Assembly: GCF_023168165.1 (NCBI RefSeq)
Contig: NZ_BQYJ01000004.1
Location: 372,001 to 436,000, forward strand
Direction: 5' to 3'
From: Niallia sp. NCCP-28
Lineage (GTDB): Bacteria > Bacillota > Bacilli > Bacillales > Cytobacillaceae
DNA: 64,000 nucleotides
Part shown: positions 8,834 through 17,506 of the stretch, piece by piece
Position numbering within the stretch: position 1 is the first letter of the stretch
Layout: every line of letters begins with the position of its first letter
Notes under the pieces: generated by a model
The model's input: the letters and a program-made list of their open reading frames with translations, nothing else
What the model was told of the DNA's origin: nothing
Database searches by the model: none
Made by a program: the position numbers and the translations under genes

Positions 8834-9838
8834 TCACATTATTTTTTTTACCGATTCTCTAATTTCTAAACTATAGGAAATGATTTTAGAAGAAATGCCC
8901 TTTTTACTATGAATAGCTTCAATTACTCTTTGGCAACCCTCTTCTCCCATCTCTAAAAAAGGCTGACTAATGGATGTTAAAGGTGGTATGGACATTTCAG
9001 CAACTCTTGTATTATCATAGCCTATAACAGATAAATCCTCAGGAACTTTTAAATCATGATCATATGCTGCAGAAATAATTCCTAATGCTACATCATCGCT
9101 TACTCCAAAAACAGCAGTTACTAATATATTCTCTTTTAAATATTCCTTCATGGCTTCTTTTCCAGCATAGAAACTGAAGTCGCCAAATTTGACCATATAG
9201 GAATGGAACTTTATCCTATTATCTTCCAAAGCCTTTTTATATCCTTCTATGCGAGGCATTCCTGCCACCCTATCATTCGGGTCAACTCCTGCCAGCCCAA
9301 TCTTTGTATGTCCATTTATGATTAAAAATTCAGTAGCAGCATAAGCTGCATCAAAATCGTTTACCTTTATATATGGTGCTTCATTATCAGGTGTGTCAGT
9401 AGATAGTAGAATAAAGGGAATGTTTAGCGACTCAGCCAATTTGACTTGTTCAGTATTCAATTCAACAGTAACAATCACCAAACCATCTACCTTTCTTGCG
9501 GCCATTATATCCATGCATTCATTAAACCGATTACCATTAACACCTGAATGAGATAAAATTACGCTATATCCATTTGTATGCGCCATACTCTCGATACCGT
9601 TTACAATATCAGCGTAAAAAATAGTAGCAGCATTGGGCATGATAACACCTATTATATTGCTGGAATTTTGCACTAGACTTCTTGCCATTTCATTTCTTCT
9701 GTAGCCTAGTTTATTTGCTATATCCATTATCTTTTTTCTGGTTGTTTCATTGTATCCGCCAGCATTGTTTAATACTCTAGAAACTGTTGCTGTCGAAACA
9801 TTCGCTATTTTTGCAATATCCTTTATTGTTGCATTCAT
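8834..9838 (-). CDS. LacI/GalR-family repressor
   Basis: DNA-binding repressor with an N-terminal LacI helix-turn-helix (ATIKDIAKIANVSTATVSRV, then LNNAGGYNETT) and a periplasmic-binding-like effector domain (SNIIGVIMP, GLAGVDPNDRVAGMPRIEGY, SVIGYDNTRVAEMSIPPLTS). I start it at 9838: this ATG follows GAGGGTG, begins directly with the helix-turn-helix, and a longer frame would run through the operator. The product is 334 residues, normal for the family. It probably controls the adjacent DexB-type glucosidase and itself, with an isomaltose-like inducer (inference from operators). Confidence 0.92.
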   Translation of the reverse strand: MNATIKDIAKIANVSTATVSRVLNNAGGYNETTRKKIMDIANKLGYRRNEMARSLVQNSSNIIGVIMPNAATIFYADIVNGIESMAHTNGYSVILSHSGVNGNRFNECMDIMAARKVDGLVIVTVELNTEQVKLAESLNIPFILLSTDTPDNEAPYIKVNDFDAAYAATEFLIINGHTKIGLAGVDPNDRVAGMPRIEGYKKALEDNRIKFHSYMVKFGDFSFYAGKEAMKEYLKENILVTAVFGVSDDVALGIISAAYDHDLKVPEDLSVIGYDNTRVAEMSIPPLTSISQPFLEMGEEGCQRVIEAIHSKKGISSKIISYSLEIRESVKKIM

Positions 9839-9855
9839 TTTCTTCACCCTCGAAA

Positions 9856-9932
9856 GTAAACGTTTACACAACAAATATATCATCCTATTTCAGCTAAATC
9901 AATATGATTCAAACAAAAAAGTAAACGTTTAC
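9856..9932 (-). promoter_or_regulatory. lacI-type gene promoter flanked by two operators
   Basis: Two perfect 12-bp palindromes GTAAACGTTTAC lie at 9856-9867 and 9921-9932, 65 bp apart. Between them, on the minus strand, is -35 TTGATT (9897-9902), a 17-nt spacer and -10 TATATT (9874-9879). The inner operator covers the expected start site and the outer one lies upstream of -35, an arrangement suited to loop-assisted autorepression. Confidence 0.75.
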
Positions 9933-10017
9933 GTATTTTCCGCCGCTTTCCTCCTTTACGGAGAAAAAGTATTTTTATTCCTTTCCTTTTCTAAATAGCC
10001 TATACTCTATAATAAAA

Positions 10018-10042
10018 AAGAAGCCTTTTTTTCAGGCTTCTT
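10018..10042 (-). terminator. Terminator after the chemotaxis-receptor remnant
   Basis: AAGAAGCC and GGCTTCTT flank a 9-nt loop, and a T-run follows on the minus strand. It lies just past the stop at 10052. Confidence 0.7.
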
Positions 10043-10051
10043 AACTATATT

Positions 10052-10354
10052 TTATAGCTTGCTCGCAAAATCATTTAACTTTTTAGCCATCTGCTGAATT
10101 TCTTCCATCAACATAGAGGTTTGTTCAATCGATTTCGCTTGTATTTGTCCAATAGATGCAATTTTTTCAACTGACTGATTAATTAGGTTTGTCGCATCTT
10201 TTATTTGAGACATTGTATTGTTTATCGTTTGAGTAGATATAGCTGTTTCCTTCGAAAATTTGCGGATTTCATTCGCAACAACTTCAAATTCCTTTCCCTT
10301 TTCTCCTGCCCGGGCTGCTTCAATAACTGCATTTAATCTAAAGATTCTACTTTG
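10052..10354 (-). pseudogene. C-terminal remnant of a methyl-accepting chemotaxis protein
   Basis: The frame reads RLNAVIEAARAGEKGKEFEV, then VANEIRKFSKETAISTQTIN, and ends MEEIQQMAKKLNDFASKL. This is the conserved signalling hairpin of chemoreceptors and the following helix. The N-terminal sensor, membrane segments and HAMP domain are missing: an in-frame stop precedes the fragment at 10355-10357 and unrelated sequence follows. At about 100 residues it cannot act as a receptor. The retained terminator shows that this was the 3' end of the gene. Confidence 0.8.
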
Positions 10355-10357
10355 TTA

Positions 10358-10723
10358 TACATACATGCTTCTCTCCATCCTAAAAATATTTTATTCTTTC
10401 CTAATTATTATCATCTATTTTCTAAAGGCTATTTTTTTCAAAGTTTAGAGCTTTTGAATGAGTTGGTTGATTCCGATCCAATCAACCTATTTAACAACAG
10501 GGTTCAGCCTGACCTTTTACGATGAAACTTTTGCGACACGCTGAGAAATATTTCCTATTATTAAAATGAATACTTCTTTTAATGCGCAAATGTGCATCTA
10601 AATCAAATAAAATCTCATATGAATCTGCTTTATCCAATATGCATAAATTAGGAATTATGGGAAATTATTATAAAGACGATTTAAATGAATATATCATAAT
10701 CACATATAATGGAGTATCAAACT
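10358..10723. other. Intergenic stretch before the ger operon
   Basis: No supported gene. It contains the leader of the germination operon; I looked for a sigma-G promoter and found only a poor match (TGAATA near 10567 with CATCTAA too far downstream). A reading frame from 10582 overlaps gerA and lacks a ribosome site. Confidence 0.4.
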
Positions 10724-12361
10724 ATGAACAGTTCATGGAGCCGAATATTTACAAAAAACAAAAAAACAGTAGAATATGTCGATTTAGAATTAGATTCTAT
10801 TTCAAAAGAATTGAGTACAGATGTAAATATCAATATTAAAAATATCAAGCAAGCGCTAGGAAATAGCAGTGATTTAACTTTAAGAGAATTTAAACTAGGA
10901 AAACCTTTTTCAAAAAAAGTTGCTACGCTTTATATAAATGGTCTAGCAGATAAACAAATTATGGGCTCCTTTATTATTGAACGGCTTATGGATGATATAA
11001 ATATCGCTGAAAATGAAAAAATTCCTCCCTCAGAACAAATAGGCATCTATATTAAAGAACATCTATTAGCAATAACACATGTAGTAGAAGTAAAAGATTG
11101 GAAAAAACTATTTCTTTTGCTTCTATCAGGCCAAACAATCATTTTAATTGATGAATGCAACCAGGCAATTGCATGTGCAGCTCAAGGTGGAGAACTAAGG
11201 TCTATCTCAGAGCCTTTGTCAGAACCTTCCGTCAGAGGGCCTAGAGACAGTTTTACAGAATCGCTTATTACTAATACTTCTTTAATTCGAAGCAGAATTA
11301 AAACACCTGATCTATGGCTGGAAACAAGAGAAATCGGAGACATTACTCAAACGGAAATTGGCATTATGTATATTAATGGCATTGTCAATAACAAGCTTCT
11401 TCAGGAAGTCCGAGAACGGCTGGATAAAATAAAGGTAGATGACGTGTTTGGCTCAAGTACGATTGAAGAATGGATTTCCGATAAAATGGCTACTCCTTGG
11501 CCCACCATGTTTGTAACAGAAAGACCAGATGTCGTTGCTGGAAATTTACTAGAAGGAAGGGTTGTTATTTTTGTTAATGGAACTCCAAATCCTTTAATTT
11601 TGCCTGCGACGTGGATTCAATTTTTTCAAACAGCAGAAGACTATTACTTGCGCTGGTCTATTGTTGGTTTTTTGCGGTTAATTAGAATCTTATCCTTTAT
11701 GATAACCTTGCTTGGTCCGTCACTTTTTATTGCCTTTTTATCTTTTCATCAGGAGTTGATTCCAACACCTTTATTGATTAATCTCGCAGCACAACGCCAG
11801 AATGTTCCCTTTCCGGTTATTATTGAAGCATTATTGATGGAATTTACCTTTGAAGTGTTACGTGAAGCGGGTGTAAGGATGCCTCGGCCAGTTGGCCAGG
11901 CTGTTTCCATCGTCGGTGCGTTAGTATTGGGTGATGCAGCGGTTTCTGCTGGAATTGTGTCAAGTGCAATGGTTATTGTTGTGGCAGCAACAGCCATTGC
12001 CAGTTTCACCATTCCTCATTATGCCATGACGGATGCAACGCGGCTGCTTCGTTTCAGCTTTATGATATTGGCTGCAACTTATGGCCTTTTTGGAATTGGG
12101 ATAGGAGTAATTGTATTGGTTGCACACACTTGCAGCCTGCGATCATTTGGAATACCATATTTAGCTCCATTTTCTCCTATTATCATAGCAGATCTAAAGG
12201 ATACAATTATCCGCCTACCTTTGCCGTTTATGACGAAGCGTCCTCGCTTAATAAATAAAGGGAATGCAAATAGAGTGGAGGGGACTGCTGATTTGGGCCC
12301 TACGGAGAGAAAAGAGAAGAAAGCAAATAATAAGCCTAAGAGTGATACTAATGAAACGTAA
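10724..12361 (+). CDS. Spore germination receptor subunit A (GerA/GerKA family)
   Basis: A subunit of a GerA-type nutrient germinant receptor in the spore inner membrane. An N-terminal cytoplasmic region of about 280 residues (KVATLYINGLADKQIMGSFI, TEIGIMYINGIVNNKLL) is followed by clustered membrane segments (about residues 310-480: LLTPSLF-type GPSLFIAFLSFHQELIPTPL and FPVIIEALLMEFTFEVLREA). A Lys-rich tail ends the protein. I start at 10724 because TGGAGT lies 9 nt upstream; the ATG five codons earlier has no ribosome site. Its 3' end overlaps gerC by 11 nt. The germinant is not predictable. Sporulation-specific transcription is expected for the family. Confidence 0.93.
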   Translation: MNSSWSRIFTKNKKTVEYVDLELDSISKELSTDVNINIKNIKQALGNSSDLTLREFKLGKPFSKKVATLYINGLADKQIMGSFIIERLMDDINIAENEKIPPSEQIGIYIKEHLLAITHVVEVKDWKKLFLLLLSGQTIILIDECNQAIACAAQGGELRSISEPLSEPSVRGPRDSFTESLITNTSLIRSRIKTPDLWLETREIGDITQTEIGIMYINGIVNNKLLQEVRERLDKIKVDDVFGSSTIEEWISDKMATPWPTMFVTERPDVVAGNLLEGRVVIFVNGTPNPLILPATWIQFFQTAEDYYLRWSIVGFLRLIRILSFMITLLGPSLFIAFLSFHQELIPTPLLINLAAQRQNVPFPVIIEALLMEFTFEVLREAGVRMPRPVGQAVSIVGALVLGDAAVSAGIVSSAMVIVVAATAIASFTIPHYAMTDATRLLRFSFMILAATYGLFGIGIGVIVLVAHTCSLRSFGIPYLAPFSPIIIADLKDTIIRLPLPFMTKRPRLINKGNANRVEGTADLGPTERKEKKANNKPKSDTNET

Positions 12362-13550
12362 TATATTTTTGATTTTTTTAATATGCAGTAATTTCCTATT
12401 TTTAGCTGGATGTTGGGATAGCAGAGAACTGCAAAAACTCAGCATTATATCTGGCATTGCCATCGATAAAGATGATAGTGCTGAAAATAGATATCTCGCA
12501 ACTATTCAAATTATTAATCCATCACAAGTTTCTGGCGGAGAACAAGGAGGAAAAGTACAAGCAACTCCGGTAAGAACTTTTTCCGGCTCAGGCAGTACGC
12601 TTGCAGAGGCACTTCGGAAAATTTCGCCAATGGCACCAGGGCAACTTTTCTATCCTCATATTCAGGTAATGATATTAAGTGAAGAAGTTGCTACAGAGGG
12701 CATTCAAAACTTATTCGATTTAATTGAAAGGGATTCAAATTTCCGTCTGCTTTTCCCTGTTCTGATTGCAAAAGACACACCGGCAAAAAATATTCTTCAA
12801 GTAACCACGTCACTTAATCCCATTCCTTCTGATTCGATAGTAGACAATTTGGAAACCTCACAAAGTGAATGGGGAGAGTATATCAGTGTTCATGCGGATC
12901 AATTAATTGAAGAACTGAAGGGTGGAAACTTCGTTGTCTCAGGGGTTCAAATTAAAGGCGAAAAAGAACAAGGCAATAAAGGAGAAAATATTCAGCAAAT
13001 ATCTCCTGCAGCAAGTATAGAAATAGGGGGCCTTAGCCTTTTTAAAGATGGAAAACTTGAGAATTGGCTGGAACAAAATGAAGCACGGGGAACTACATGG
13101 ATTATGGATGAAATGAAAAAAACTATCCTAACTCTTGATTCTGATGAAAAAAAAAATGCAATTGCTATTGAGGTCAATCGAGCCCAAACAACAATCAAAA
13201 TTAAAATTAAAAAAAATCAGCCCATAATAAACATCTTTGTTAATGCTGAAGGAACCATTTCTGAAACCCTTGTCCCTGTTGACCTTTCACACTCAGCAAA
13301 AATAGAGCAGCTGGAAAAACAAATGGAAAAGGAGATAAAAAAAGAAATTCAATTAACCGTAGAATTGGCTCAGAAAGAAAAAAGTGATTTTTTAGGCTTT
13401 GATGAGTACGTCAACATTAAAGATAAAAAGTTATGGAAAAAAATTGCTGACACGTGGGATGAAGAAGTATTTCCTGAAGTGCAAGTAAATATCAATGTTG
13501 ACGCATATATCCGTCGAACAGGCATGCGAATGAATCCTTCTAGTAAGTAG
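12351..13550 (+). CDS. Spore germination receptor lipoprotein (GerC/GerKC family)
   Basis: C subunit, a lipoprotein on the outer face of the spore inner membrane. The signal peptide MKRNIFLIFLICSNFLFLAGC ends in a lipobox with Cys21, directly followed by WDSRELQKLSIISGIAID, the family hallmark. It has 399 residues, as usual. The chosen ATG starts the lipoprotein signal and overlaps the gerA stop, suggesting translational coupling; a longer frame from 12264 would bury the signal peptide. It is followed after 28 nt by the first of three gerB genes. Confidence 0.93.
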   Translation: MKRNIFLIFLICSNFLFLAGCWDSRELQKLSIISGIAIDKDDSAENRYLATIQIINPSQVSGGEQGGKVQATPVRTFSGSGSTLAEALRKISPMAPGQLFYPHIQVMILSEEVATEGIQNLFDLIERDSNFRLLFPVLIAKDTPAKNILQVTTSLNPIPSDSIVDNLETSQSEWGEYISVHADQLIEELKGGNFVVSGVQIKGEKEQGNKGENIQQISPAASIEIGGLSLFKDGKLENWLEQNEARGTTWIMDEMKKTILTLDSDEKKNAIAIEVNRAQTTIKIKIKKNQPIINIFVNAEGTISETLVPVDLSHSAKIEQLEKQMEKEIKKEIQLTVELAQKEKSDFLGFDEYVNIKDKKLWKKIADTWDEEVFPEVQVNINVDAYIRRTGMRMNPSSK

Positions 13551-13578
13551 TCTTTTACAGAAAGGAGGGATTTCATAT

Positions 13579-14691
13579 ATGGAGAAGGCTAAATTAAGCG
13601 TTATACAATTATTTGCTATGATGTTTATGTTTAATATGGGGACTGCATTAGTTATAAGCTATGGAATTTCTGCCAAAAAAGACGCATGGTTTGCAATCCT
13701 TTTGTCTATGGCTGCAGGGATTATTCTTTTTTTCATCTACTACCTCTTATTTCGGCAATATCCTAAATTGCCTCTGACAAGTTATAGCAGAGAAATTTTC
13801 GGCAAATATTTAGGATGGGCAGTTGGTTTTTTATATATTCTTTATTTTTTGCATGTTTCTTCAAAAAACATTCGCGAACTTGGCGACTTATTTGTTTCAT
13901 CTACTTTACAAGAAACACCACTAGTTGTAATCATCATTCCATTGGTTCTTGCAATTTGTTATGTGCTTTATATGGGCATCGAAGTATTGGCAAGAACTTC
14001 TGAAGTATTTATTGTGATTTTATTTTTATTCGGCATTGCAGGAAACTTTTTTGTATTAGTATCTGGAAATGTGGAATTTCATAATTTGCGTCCTTTTCTT
14101 GAAGATGGCTGGAAACCTATTTTAGATACTATTTTTCCATATACAATCACTTTCCCATTCGGAGAAATGATTGCATTTACCATGCTGCTCCCACTTTTAA
14201 ATAAGTCGAAATATGTAAAGAAAGTCTGGCTTTCTGCTTTAATATCAAGCGGCTTGATTTTATCCTGGACCGTCAGTTTAAATATTGCTGTTCTTAGTGT
14301 AGAAGTAACGGAAAGAGCGACTTTTCCTACTTTAGCCACAGTTGGAAAAATAGATCTGTTGGACTTTGTACAAAGACTTGATGCAATAGTTGTATTTACG
14401 CTGCTGATCACAGTATTTTTTAAAGCATCTATCTATATCTATGTGGCTGTTATTGCAATCACAGATTTATTTGGGCTAAAAAATCATTATCGTATTACGT
14501 TTCCTATTGGGGTTATTGTTATTTATTTATCAATGGCAACATCTTCAAATATTCCGGAACATTCAGCAGAAGGTCAGTTGGAAGCATTTTATCTGCATCT
14601 GCCGCTTACAATTATTATACCGCTTGTTATGCTGATTGTTGCTTACATAAAAAAGTTCTTCAAGAAGAAAAAACCAGCTAGACCCTTGTAA
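13579..14691 (+). CDS. Spore germination receptor subunit B, copy 1
   Basis: Integral membrane subunit (APC superfamily fold, about 10 helices, 370 residues) that is thought to bind the germinant. It begins MEKAKLSVIQLFAMMFMFNM and carries the family pattern TALVISYGISAKKDAW, LARTSEVFIVILFLFG and VVFTLLITVFFKASIYIY. The ribosome site AGAAAGGAGGG is strong, unlike those of the next two copies. It is clearly homologous to the genes at 14777 and 15986 over its whole length, so the set arose by tandem duplication. Confidence 0.93.
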   Translation: MEKAKLSVIQLFAMMFMFNMGTALVISYGISAKKDAWFAILLSMAAGIILFFIYYLLFRQYPKLPLTSYSREIFGKYLGWAVGFLYILYFLHVSSKNIRELGDLFVSSTLQETPLVVIIIPLVLAICYVLYMGIEVLARTSEVFIVILFLFGIAGNFFVLVSGNVEFHNLRPFLEDGWKPILDTIFPYTITFPFGEMIAFTMLLPLLNKSKYVKKVWLSALISSGLILSWTVSLNIAVLSVEVTERATFPTLATVGKIDLLDFVQRLDAIVVFTLLITVFFKASIYIYVAVIAITDLFGLKNHYRITFPIGVIVIYLSMATSSNIPEHSAEGQLEAFYLHLPLTIIIPLVMLIVAYIKKFFKKKKPARPL

Positions 14692-14776
14692 AAAAAACAG
14701 CTTTCTTCTAACAATAAATACTAGTTAGCTCGATTTTTACTTACATGCTTTAAAGATAGGAGACATCTATTAGACA

Positions 14777-15898
14777 ATGGAGAAAGCCAAAATTAGTGTT
14801 ATTCAACTATTTGCGATGATGTTTATTTTTGAGATGGGAACTGCATTAGTTATCAGCTATGGCATAACAGCAAGAAAAGATGCATGGATTGCATCTCTCC
14901 TGTCAATGGGAGGGGGAATTATCTTATTTTTTATCTACTACTCCTTATTTCGGCAATACCCAAAACTTCCCCTCACAGGCTATATAAGAGAAATTTTTGG
15001 CAAATACTTAGGATGGATGATCGGTTTTATTTATATCATTTACTTTTTGTATATTGCTGCTAGAAACTTGCGGGAGCTCGGCGACTTATTAGTTTCATCT
15101 ACTCTAAAAGAAACACCATTGATGGCTATCATCATCCCATTGGTTCTTGCAATCTGCTATGTAATATATATGGGAGCAGAAGTATTGGCTCGAACTTCCG
15201 AAGTATTTATTGTCATTTTATTTTTATTTGGAATTGTAGGGAATTTTCTTGCCTTGGTTTCTGGAAATGTAGAATTTCATAATTTGCTGCCAATCCTTGA
15301 ACATGGATGGAAGCCAATTTTAACTACAGCTTTTCCAGAAATAATCGCGTTTCCCTTTGCAGAAGTGATTGTATTCACCATGCTGCTTCCCTTATTGAAC
15401 AAACCGAAATATGCAAAAAGAGTTTGGCTTTCCTCCTTATTGTCAAGTGGCATTATCTTAAGCTGGACTGTTAGTTTAAATATCGCTGTTCTTGGAGTCC
15501 AAGTAACCGAAAGAGCAACATTTCCTACATTATCAACGGTAAGCAAGATTAATCTGATGGATTTTATACAAAGGCTTGATGCCATTATAGTGTTTACCCT
15601 ATTGATTACCGTATTTTTTAAAGCTTCCATTTATCTATACGCTGCTGCTATAGGCATTGCAGATTTGTTTAAACTGGACAGCCATCATCGAATTGTGCTG
15701 CCAATCGGGACCGTAGTCATTTATTTATCACTAAACACGGCTTCCAATTTTTCCGAACACTTAGAAGAAGGAAAGCAACTATCCTATTATTTGCATGTAC
15801 CGATGCTGATGGTTATCCCCCTTCTTTTGCTAATTATTTCTTTTATAAAAAAAACCTTTAAGAAAAAAACAATCAGCATTAGTGGTCATACCGATTAG
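14777..15898 (+). CDS. Spore germination receptor subunit B, copy 2
   Basis: Second tandem paralogue (373 residues) starting MEKAKISVIQLFAMMFIFEM. It keeps the helices and loops of copy 1 (YGITARKDAWIASLLSMGGG, LARTSEVFIVILFLFGIVGN, DFIQRLDAIIVFTLLITVFF). The only GGAG upstream is about 14 nt from the ATG, longer than normal, and the same leader (AAAGATAGGAGA...TAGACAATGGAG) precedes copy 3. The duplication therefore included the leader. Differences concentrate in the middle of the protein, compatible with changed germinant specificity (inference). Confidence 0.92.
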   Translation: MEKAKISVIQLFAMMFIFEMGTALVISYGITARKDAWIASLLSMGGGIILFFIYYSLFRQYPKLPLTGYIREIFGKYLGWMIGFIYIIYFLYIAARNLRELGDLLVSSTLKETPLMAIIIPLVLAICYVIYMGAEVLARTSEVFIVILFLFGIVGNFLALVSGNVEFHNLLPILEHGWKPILTTAFPEIIAFPFAEVIVFTMLLPLLNKPKYAKRVWLSSLLSSGIILSWTVSLNIAVLGVQVTERATFPTLSTVSKINLMDFIQRLDAIIVFTLLITVFFKASIYLYAAAIGIADLFKLDSHHRIVLPIGTVVIYLSLNTASNFSEHLEEGKQLSYYLHVPMLMVIPLLLLIISFIKKTFKKKTISISGHTD

Positions 15899-15985
15899 TA
15901 TAAAAAGCTGGCACGTCTAAAAGCTATTCTAATTAATTTAATATAATGCATATGCACTCTAAAGATAGGAGATATAGTGTAGACA

Positions 15986-17086
15986 ATGGAGAAAGCAAAG
16001 ATTAGTGTCATCCAACTATTTTCAATGATGTTTATATTTGAGATGGGAACTGCTTTAGTTATTAGCTATGGCATAACAGCTGGAAAGGATGCTTGGCTTG
16101 CTACTCTTTTATCAATGGGAGTCGGCGCGGTCTTATTTTTTATCTACTATTTATTATTTCGACAGTATCCAAAGCTTCCTCTCACAGGCTATATAAGAAA
16201 AATTCTCGGCAAGCATCTAGGATGGACGATAGGTTTTCTATATGTTTTATACTTCTTGTATATTGCTGCTAGAAACATTCGGGATATCAGTGCTTTACTT
16301 GCAACAACAACTTTAACTCAAACACCATTATTAGCCATCGCCATTCCCTTAGTCCTTGCAATCTGCTATGTCCTGTATATGGGAATAGAAGTGCTTGCAA
16401 GGACCTCTGAAGTATTTATTGTTATTTTAGTCTTTTTTGGACTGGCAGGAAATTTTTTTGTTTTGGTTTCAGGAAATGTAGATTTTCATAATTTGCTTCC
16501 TTTCCTTGAAAATGGATGGAAACCAGTTTTAACCACTGTTTTCCCTGAGACAATTATTTTTCCATTTGGAGAAATGATCGCATTTACAATACTTCTCCCT
16601 TTATTAAATAAACCAAAATACGTAAAAAAGGTCTGGCTTTCAGCTTTAGTATTAAGTGGAATTGCCTTAAGCTGGACTGTTAGTTTAAATATCTCTGTTC
16701 TTGGAGTAGAAGGAATGAAAAATGCTACATTTCCCACTTTAGCAACAGTCAGCAAGGTTAATTTGCTGGATTTTATACAAAGGCTTGATGCTCTTGTGGT
16801 GTTTACTCTATTGATTACCGTGTTTTTTAAAGCATCTATTTTTATATATGTTGCAATTATTGGAATTACGGACTTATTTAAACTAAAAAGCCATCATCGA
16901 ATTGTATTGCCAGTCGGGACCATTGTCATCTATTTATCGCTAAACATGGCTTCTAATTTTGTAGAACATTTAAATGAAGGAAAGGAAATGATCTATTCTA
17001 TGCATATACCAATGATACTAATTATTCCTTTAATCCTATTGCTCATTTCCTTTCTACGCAAAAGATTCACAAAAAATTCTAGTTAG
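15986..17086 (+). CDS. Spore germination receptor subunit B, copy 3
   Basis: Third tandem paralogue (366 residues), closest to copy 2 in its start (MEKAKISVIQLFSMMFIFEM) and leader. It differs in the segment ISALLATTTLTQTPLLAIAI and at EGMKNATFPTLATVSKVN, where copies 1 and 2 have VTERATFPTL. It ends by overlapping the convergent small membrane gene at 17079 by 8 bp. With one A and one C gene in the operon, alternative B subunits may pair with the same A and C. Confidence 0.92.
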   Translation: MEKAKISVIQLFSMMFIFEMGTALVISYGITAGKDAWLATLLSMGVGAVLFFIYYLLFRQYPKLPLTGYIRKILGKHLGWTIGFLYVLYFLYIAARNIRDISALLATTTLTQTPLLAIAIPLVLAICYVLYMGIEVLARTSEVFIVILVFFGLAGNFFVLVSGNVDFHNLLPFLENGWKPVLTTVFPETIIFPFGEMIAFTILLPLLNKPKYVKKVWLSALVLSGIALSWTVSLNISVLGVEGMKNATFPTLATVSKVNLLDFIQRLDALVVFTLLITVFFKASIFIYVAIIGITDLFKLKSHHRIVLPVGTIVIYLSLNMASNFVEHLNEGKEMIYSMHIPMILIIPLILLLISFLRKRFTKNSS

Positions 17087-17306
17087 AACGATTCGATTTA
17101 CTTTTTATAATCATTATAATTTGATGGCTAATAACAATTAGAAAAAGTCCTGTCAACATCACATATTCTCCTGCATCCATTACCCGGAATGGATTTATTA
17201 GATGAGATAAAGATTGTGAGAGGCTAAAATTCATGGAAAGATCTAATAATATGACTAGGGATACGGAACAAAATAGAATCATAAGAAAGATGCCTAATAT
17301 TTTCAT
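17079..17306 (-). CDS. Small two-helix membrane protein, candidate germination D subunit
   Basis: A 75-residue protein with two predicted membrane helices (about residues 3-24 and 47-68: ILGIFLMILFCSVSLVILL and MLTGLFLIVISHQIIMII) joined by a short loop, plus a basic tail KSKSNRSN. The ATG has a good ribosome site AAAGGAG. It is convergent with, and overlaps, the last gerB gene. Small two-helix D proteins are known beside GerA-type operons in Bacillus, so that role fits size, topology and place. Without a search this is inference; it could be an unrelated small membrane protein. Confidence 0.6.
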   Translation of the reverse strand: MKILGIFLMILFCSVSLVILLDLSMNFSLSQSLSHLINPFRVMDAGEYVMLTGLFLIVISHQIIMIIKSKSNRSN

Positions 17307-17473
17307 TCTTTATTTCTCCTTTGCTAAGCAATTTACTTTTATAGTATTGGTAAAATTGAAGTAAATAACCTAACGAAAGAGCAAGAATAACAGCATCATT
17401 TTTATTTTGCTGTTTCTGCCCATTGCTCCACAGCACTCTGCAGCGCATGATTTTTTATACAGATAATAAAAAA

Positions 17474-17495
17474 AGACTAGGCAGATGCCCAGTCT
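17474..17495 (-). terminator. Terminator after the nucleoside transporter gene
   Basis: AGACTAGGC and GCCCAGTCT pair around AGAT with one mismatch, followed on the minus strand by TTTTTTT. It starts 11 nt past the stop at 17507. Confidence 0.75.
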
Positions 17496-17506
17496 CCTTT
17501 CATTAC

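Noticed and set aside
10582-10839. Open frame starting MRKCASKSNKISYESALSNM
   Set aside because: No ribosome site, and it runs into the gerA coding region in another frame.
17224-17448. Minus-strand frame with NDAVILALSLGYLLQFYQYY
   Set aside because: The middle is hydrophobic and slightly protein-like, but there is no ribosome site and half of it overlaps the better-supported small membrane gene at 17079.
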